DNA of 64,000 bases from Limosilactobacillus caviae (GTDB taxonomy: Bacteria; Bacillota; Bacilli; Lactobacillales; Lactobacillaceae). Below the pieces are notes generated by a model that searched no databases, was not told the DNA's origin, and saw nothing but the letters and a program-made list of their open reading frames with translations. The DNA lies in NCBI RefSeq assembly GCF_014635905.1, contig NZ_BMDS01000001.1, positions 372,001-436,000 of the forward strand, in the 5' to 3' direction. Position numbers and translations under genes: made by a program. Positions 60,376-64,000 of the stretch are shown here, in pieces (within the stretch, counting starts at the first letter, position 1; every line of letters starts with the position of its first letter).

Positions 60376-61086
60376 ATGGCTGATATCGATGAAAATTTAC
60401 TTCGTAAGATCGTTAAAGAAGTTTTAAACGAGACTAATCAAATTGATACTAAAATCAATTTTGACAAGGATAATAACAGCACTGCAACTGCTACCGAAGA
60501 AGTTCAACAACCAAACAGTAAGGCGGTTCCTGAAAAGAAACTTGATTGGTTCCAACCAATTGGTGAAGCAAAACCAGGTTACTCAAAGGATGAAGTTGTA
60601 ATTGCCGTTGCACCTGCATTTGCGACAGTTTTAGATAAAACTGAAACTGGTATTCCACATAAAGAAGTTCTTCGGCAGGTAATTGCCGGTATTGAAGAAG
60701 AAGGACTTAAGGCTCGAGTAATCAAGGTATACCGGACCTCAGATGTTGCTTTCTGTGCTGTTCAAGGTGATCACTTATCTGGTTCAGGAATTGCAATTGG
60801 TATCCAATCTAAAGGAACAACTGTTATTCACCAAAAGGATCAAGACCCATTAGGTAATCTTGAACTATTCCCACAGGCTCCGGTTCTTACACCAGAAACC
60901 TTCCGGGCAATTGGTAAAAATGCAGCGATGTATGCTAAAGGCGAATCTCCAGAACCAGTTCCAGCTAAGAACGATCAACTTGCTCGTATTCACTACCAAG
61001 CTATTTCAGCAATTATGCATATTCGTGAAACTCATCAAGTTGTTGTTGGAAAGCCTGAAGAAGAAATCAAAGTTACGTTCGATTAA
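60376..61086 (+). CDS. pduD: Propanediol dehydratase medium subunit
   Basis: A 236-residue medium subunit of diol dehydratase, which helps bind the B12 cofactor. Residues 1-20 ([20 protein letters not shown]) are an amphipathic helix, the well-known kind of encapsulation peptide that brings the enzyme into the microcompartment. A flexible linker of about 30 residues follows, then the folded part beginning near [18 protein letters not shown] precedes the ATG. It is followed by pduE after 13 bases. Confidence 0.96.
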   Translation: MADIDENLLRKIVKEVLNETNQIDTKINFDKDNNSTATATEEVQQPNSKAVPEKKLDWFQPIGEAKPGYSKDEVVIAVAPAFATVLDKTETGIPHKEVLRQVIAGIEEEGLKARVIKVYRTSDVAFCAVQGDHLSGSGIAIGIQSKGTTVIHQKDQDPLGNLELFPQAPVLTPETFRAIGKNAAMYAKGESPEPVPAKNDQLARIHYQAISAIMHIRETHQVVVGKPEEEIKVTFD

Positions 61087-61099
61087 GGAGGCATAACAG

Positions 61100-61615
61100 A
61101 TGAGTGAAGTTGATGATTTAGTAGCAAAGATCATGGCACAGATGGGAAATAGCTCATCTTCTGACAGTTCAGCAAGTGCTACTTCAGTAAATAATGGTAA
61201 GGAAATGACAGCAGATGACTATCCTCTTTACCAAAAACACCGTGATTTAGTAAAGACGCCAAAGGGATCAAACCTTGATGACATTACCTTACAAAAGGTT
61301 GTAAATAACCAAGTTGATCCAAAAGAATTACGTATTACTCCAGAAGCTCTAAAACTCCAAGGTGAGATTGCCGCAAATGCTGGTCGACCAGCAATTCAAA
61401 AGAACCTGCAACGGGCTGCTGAATTAACGCGTGTACCAGATGATCGTGTCTTACAAATGTATGATGCATTACGTCCATTCCGTTCGACAAAGCAAGAATT
61501 ATTAGATATTGCTAAAGAGCTTCGTGATAAATATCATGCTGAAGTATGTGCGGCTTGGTTTGAAGAAGCTGCAGATTACTATGAAAGCCGAAAGAAGCTC
61601 AAGGGTGATAACTAG
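61100..61615 (+). CDS. pduE: Propanediol dehydratase small subunit
   Basis: A 171-residue small subunit of diol dehydratase. The N-terminus MSEVDDLVAKIMAQMG is another short amphipathic helix followed by a Ser-rich linker, so it too may direct the enzyme to the shell. The folded core begins at DYPLYQKHRDLVKTPKGSNLDDITLQKVVNNQVDPKELRITPE. AAGGAGG precedes the ATG. It is followed by pduG after 27 bases. Confidence 0.96.
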   Translation: MSEVDDLVAKIMAQMGNSSSSDSSASATSVNNGKEMTADDYPLYQKHRDLVKTPKGSNLDDITLQKVVNNQVDPKELRITPEALKLQGEIAANAGRPAIQKNLQRAAELTRVPDDRVLQMYDALRPFRSTKQELLDIAKELRDKYHAEVCAAWFEEAADYYESRKKLKGDN

Positions 61616-61642
61616 TATTTGATAAAGTAGGGAGTTTTTTGT

Positions 61643-63490
61643 ATGGCAACTGAAAAGGTAATTGGTGTTGATATTGGTAATTCTTCCACTGAAGTAGCGT
61701 TAGCTGATGTTGCCGATAATGGAACAATTAACTTTATTGGCTCTGGAATAGCCCCTACTACTGGTATCAAGGGTACAAAGCAAAACCTAGTTGGAATTAG
61801 AGATTCCATCAATCAAGTTCTTAATAAGGCTAATTTAACAATTAATGATATTGATCTTATTAGGATTAATGAGGCAACACCGGTTATTGGTGACGTAGCG
61901 ATGGAAACAATTACTGAAACTGTCGTGACTGAGTCAACCATGATCGGGCACAATCCTGATACTCCAGGCGGTATTGGGACAGGAGCAGGAATAACGGTTA
62001 AACTATTAGATCTTGTAAAAAAGACTGATAAAAATAAAAACTATATTGTTGTTGTTCCTAAAGATATTGATTTTGAAGACGTTGCTAAGTTGATTAATGC
62101 ATATGTTGCTTCAGGTTATAAGATTACAGCTGCAATTTTAAAAAATGATGATGGTGTGTTAGTTGATAATCGATTGAATAAGCCAATCCCGATTGTTGAT
62201 GAAGTTGCCATGATTGATAAAGTTCCGTTAGACATGTTGGCAGCTGTTGAGGTTGCTGGTCCGGGACAGGTTATCTCGCAGCTTTCGAATCCATATGGTA
62301 TTGCTACCTTATTTGGATTAAATTCCGAAGAAACTAAAAACATTGTTCCAGTCTCACGTGCGCTTATTGGTAACCGCTCTGCTGTTGTTATTAAGACACC
62401 AGCAGGGGATGTCAAGGCACGTGTAATCCCAGCAGGAAATATTATCATTAACGGTGATACGGGAAAAGAAGAAGTCGGCGTTTCAGAAGGTGCTGATGCC
62501 ATTATGAAGAAGGTTTCTAGTTTCCGTCATATTAATGATATTACCGGGGAATCTGGGACTAATGTTGGTGGAATGCTTGAAAATGTTCGCCAGACAATGG
62601 CTGACTTAACTGGAAAGAAGAATAGTGAAATTGCTATTCAAGATTTGCTGGCTGTAGATACACAGGTACCTGTAGAAGTTCGTGGCGGTTTGGCTGGTGA
62701 GTTCTCTAATGAATCGGCAGTTGGAATTGCTGCAATGGTTAAATCTGATCACCTTCAAATGGAAGTAATTGCTAAGTTAATTGAAGATGAATTCCATACG
62801 AAAGTTGAGATTGGTGGTGCTGAAGTTGAATCTGCAATTCGTGGTGCTTTAACAACGCCAGGAACAGATAAACCGATTGCAATTCTTGACTTAGGTGCCG
62901 GATCAACAGATGCTTCAATTATCAATAAAGAAGACCAAACTGTAGCAATTCACTTAGCTGGTGCTGGTGACATGGTTACGATGATTATTAACTCTGAATT
63001 GGGATTAAATGACATTCACTTGGCAGAGGATATTAAGCGCTATCCATTAGCTAAAGTCGAAAACATATTCCAAATTCGGCATGAGGACGGATCAGTACAG
63101 TTCTTTGAAGATCCGCTTCCGTCGTCATTGTTTGCCCGTGTCGTTGTAATTAAACCAGATGGGTATGAACCGGTTACCGGAAATCCAAGCATTGAGAAGA
63201 TCAAGCTGGTTCGCCAAAGTGCAAAAAAGCGTGTGTTTGTAACAAATGCATTGCGAGCTCTTAGGTACGTTAGCCCAACAGGTAACATTCGTGATATTCC
63301 ATTTGTTGTAATTGTTGGTGGTTCTGCCTTAGACTTCGAGATACCACAATTAGTAACAGATGAATTAGCGCATTTTAATTTAGTTGCTGGTCGTGGAAAT
63401 GTTCGTGGAATAGAAGGACCAAGAAATGCCGTTGCGACAGGATTGATTCTCCGTTATGGCGAAGAAAGAAGGAAGCAATATGAACAATGA
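61643..63490 (+). CDS. pduG: Diol dehydratase reactivase large subunit
   Basis: A 615-residue ATP-dependent reactivase that swaps damaged B12 for fresh cofactor in the dehydratase. It has an actin/Hsp70-like fold with phosphate 1 loop [14 protein letters not shown] near the start and phosphate 2 loop [13 protein letters not shown] around residues 415-427. The family-specific middle [16 protein letters not shown] and [28 protein letters not shown] are present. GGGAG precedes the ATG. Its end overlaps the start of pduH by 11 bases, so the two subunits are coupled. Confidence 0.96.
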   Translation: MATEKVIGVDIGNSSTEVALADVADNGTINFIGSGIAPTTGIKGTKQNLVGIRDSINQVLNKANLTINDIDLIRINEATPVIGDVAMETITETVVTESTMIGHNPDTPGGIGTGAGITVKLLDLVKKTDKNKNYIVVVPKDIDFEDVAKLINAYVASGYKITAAILKNDDGVLVDNRLNKPIPIVDEVAMIDKVPLDMLAAVEVAGPGQVISQLSNPYGIATLFGLNSEETKNIVPVSRALIGNRSAVVIKTPAGDVKARVIPAGNIIINGDTGKEEVGVSEGADAIMKKVSSFRHINDITGESGTNVGGMLENVRQTMADLTGKKNSEIAIQDLLAVDTQVPVEVRGGLAGEFSNESAVGIAAMVKSDHLQMEVIAKLIEDEFHTKVEIGGAEVESAIRGALTTPGTDKPIAILDLGAGSTDASIINKEDQTVAIHLAGAGDMVTMIINSELGLNDIHLAEDIKRYPLAKVENIFQIRHEDGSVQFFEDPLPSSLFARVVVIKPDGYEPVTGNPSIEKIKLVRQSAKKRVFVTNALRALRYVSPTGNIRDIPFVVIVGGSALDFEIPQLVTDELAHFNLVAGRGNVRGIEGPRNAVATGLILRYGEERRKQYEQ

Positions 63491-63836
63491 TTCAGAGCGT
63501 CCTTCAATCATCGTGGGTGTTGAAAATGGAACTGCTATTCCCAAGAGTGCTACACCACTATTTAACGGGATTGAAGAAGAACAAATACCAGTAGCGGTCA
63601 GAGAAATCGATATTGATAACGTTGTAAGCCGAGCATATCAATCGGCGCTTGCATCGCGATTATCGGTTGGGATTGCTTTTGATGGTGATCGTTTTATCGT
63701 TCACTATAAAAATTTAAAAGAAGATAAACCGCTATTCGATGAAACAATTAGCGATGGTAAGCAATTACGAATTCTAGGAGCAAATGCAGCGCGATTAGTA
63801 AAGGGAATTCCCTTTAAGGAAATGGTAAACAGGTGA
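63480..63836 (+). CDS. pduH: Diol dehydratase reactivase small subunit
   Basis: A 118-residue small subunit of the dehydratase reactivase, with a fold like the medium subunit of the dehydratase so that the two can swap. It has IIVGVENG near the start and [18 protein letters not shown] 63480 has AAGGA about 6 bases upstream and overlaps pduG by 11 bases; the earlier start at 63456 lies deeper inside pduG and lacks a ribosome site. It is followed after 7 bases by pduK. Confidence 0.93.
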   Translation: MNNDSERPSIIVGVENGTAIPKSATPLFNGIEEEQIPVAVREIDIDNVVSRAYQSALASRLSVGIAFDGDRFIVHYKNLKEDKPLFDETISDGKQLRILGANAARLVKGIPFKEMVNR

Positions 63837-63843
63837 TTTAGTT

Positions 63844-64000
63844 ATGAAGTCTTTAGGCTATGTAGAATGTAATGGATTATCTGGTGCTATTGTTGCTGCT
63901 GATCGAATGCTAAAGACTGCGGATGTTGACCTTAGTAGTATTCAAAATACAAAGGGAAATGGCTGGGTTACATTACAAGTTAGCGGTGAACTATCTGCTG
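63844..64000 (+). CDS. pduK: Microcompartment shell protein PduK, 3' end cut by the window
   Basis: The frame starts at ATG 63844, behind AGGTGA, and is open to the window end (52 codons visible). The visible part MKSLGYVECNGLSGAIVAAD and DVDLSSIQNTKGNGWVTLQVSGEL is a BMC domain, less similar to PduA than PduJ would be. In L. reuteri, pduK follows pduH, which supports the name. The C-terminal extension that typifies PduK, which can hold an iron-sulfur site, lies beyond the window. Confidence 0.8.
   Translation, partial: MKSLGYVECNGLSGAIVAADRMLKTADVDLSSIQNTKGNGWVTLQVSGELSA

Overview
The window looks like a chromosomal segment of a heterofermentative lactic acid bacterium. The best fit is Limosilactobacillus (Lactobacillus) reuteri or a close relative. 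The sequence is AT-rich with strong AGGAGG-type ribosome binding sites and several TTG/GTG starts. The gene set is typical (pepO, galK-galT-galR, a LacS-type permease with an EIIA tail, zwf, gnd). The right end enters a propanediol/glycerol utilisation microcompartment operon (pocR / pduABCDEGHK) next to a glycerol facilitator and an EutJ homologue, an arrangement known from L. reuteri. The species assignment is inference; I could not run a search. I found no rRNA, tRNA, CRISPR array or insertion sequence.

Layout. 1-3.2 kb: the 3' part of an Rpn-family PD-(D/E)XK nuclease with an extreme heptad-repeat tail and an internal start, then a lipoprotein, a flavin reductase and small unknown proteins. 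3.5-7.3 kb: DUF488 gene diverging from an operon of 3-methyladenine glycosylase, MoxR-like ATPase, HExxH/VWA protein and a small unknown protein. 7.4-13.4 kb: pepO, an XRE regulator overlapping a macrodomain gene, an MFS exporter, and a cardiolipin synthase with a damaged second HKD motif. 13.6-17.6 kb: a LacI-regulated beta-xyloside locus (regulator, transporter, GH43) with two clear palindromic operators. 17.7-19.7 kb: metA-cysK behind a leader that encodes a short peptide ending Cys-Cys-stop. 19.7-24.2 kb: a complete Bce-type peptide-antibiotic sensing and resistance module. 24.3-30.9 kb: aldo/keto reductase, pnuC, greA, two unknown proteins, and a minus-strand operon of an SGNH esterase, a tyrosine phosphatase, a PEBP protein and a small protein. 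31-40.4 kb: the galactose operon, DedA, a dicarboxylate/amino-acid symporter, Lrp, Usp and the galactoside permease. 40.5-48 kb: gnd, zwf, an MFS transporter, a VOC protein, nrdI and a CorC-like protein. 48.1-54.3 kb: a frameshifted ABC-ATPase relic, a dinucleotide-binding protein, DUF1836, MarR plus B3/B4, an AI-2E-type permease, a TIM-barrel protein and an unknown membrane protein. 54.5-64 kb: the glycerol/propanediol region, cut by the window end inside pduK.

How it works together. Galactosides enter through LacS, and free galactose is converted by GalK and GalT. The galK and lacS promoters share a near-identical 18-bp palindrome that I assign to the adjacent LacI-family regulator. Hexose 6-phosphate can enter the Zwf/Gnd branch, which feeds the phosphoketolase pathway and makes NADPH. 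Glycerol or 1,2-propanediol enters through the facilitator and is dehydrated by PduCDE inside the PduA/B/K shell. PduGH reactivates the enzyme and PocR probably switches the operon on, with a CcpA-type site in front of pduA.

Most noteworthy: (1) the metA-cysK leader, a candidate cysteine-codon attenuator with a TTGACA-17-TACACT promoter and a terminator whose 5' arm contains the two Cys codons and most of the stop codon; (2) the Rpn gene with an internal ribosome binding site that would give a short coiled-coil product, reminiscent of the intragenic inhibitors known for E. coli Rpn proteins; (3) the exact TTACA-N4-TGTAA site upstream of the Bce-type transporter.
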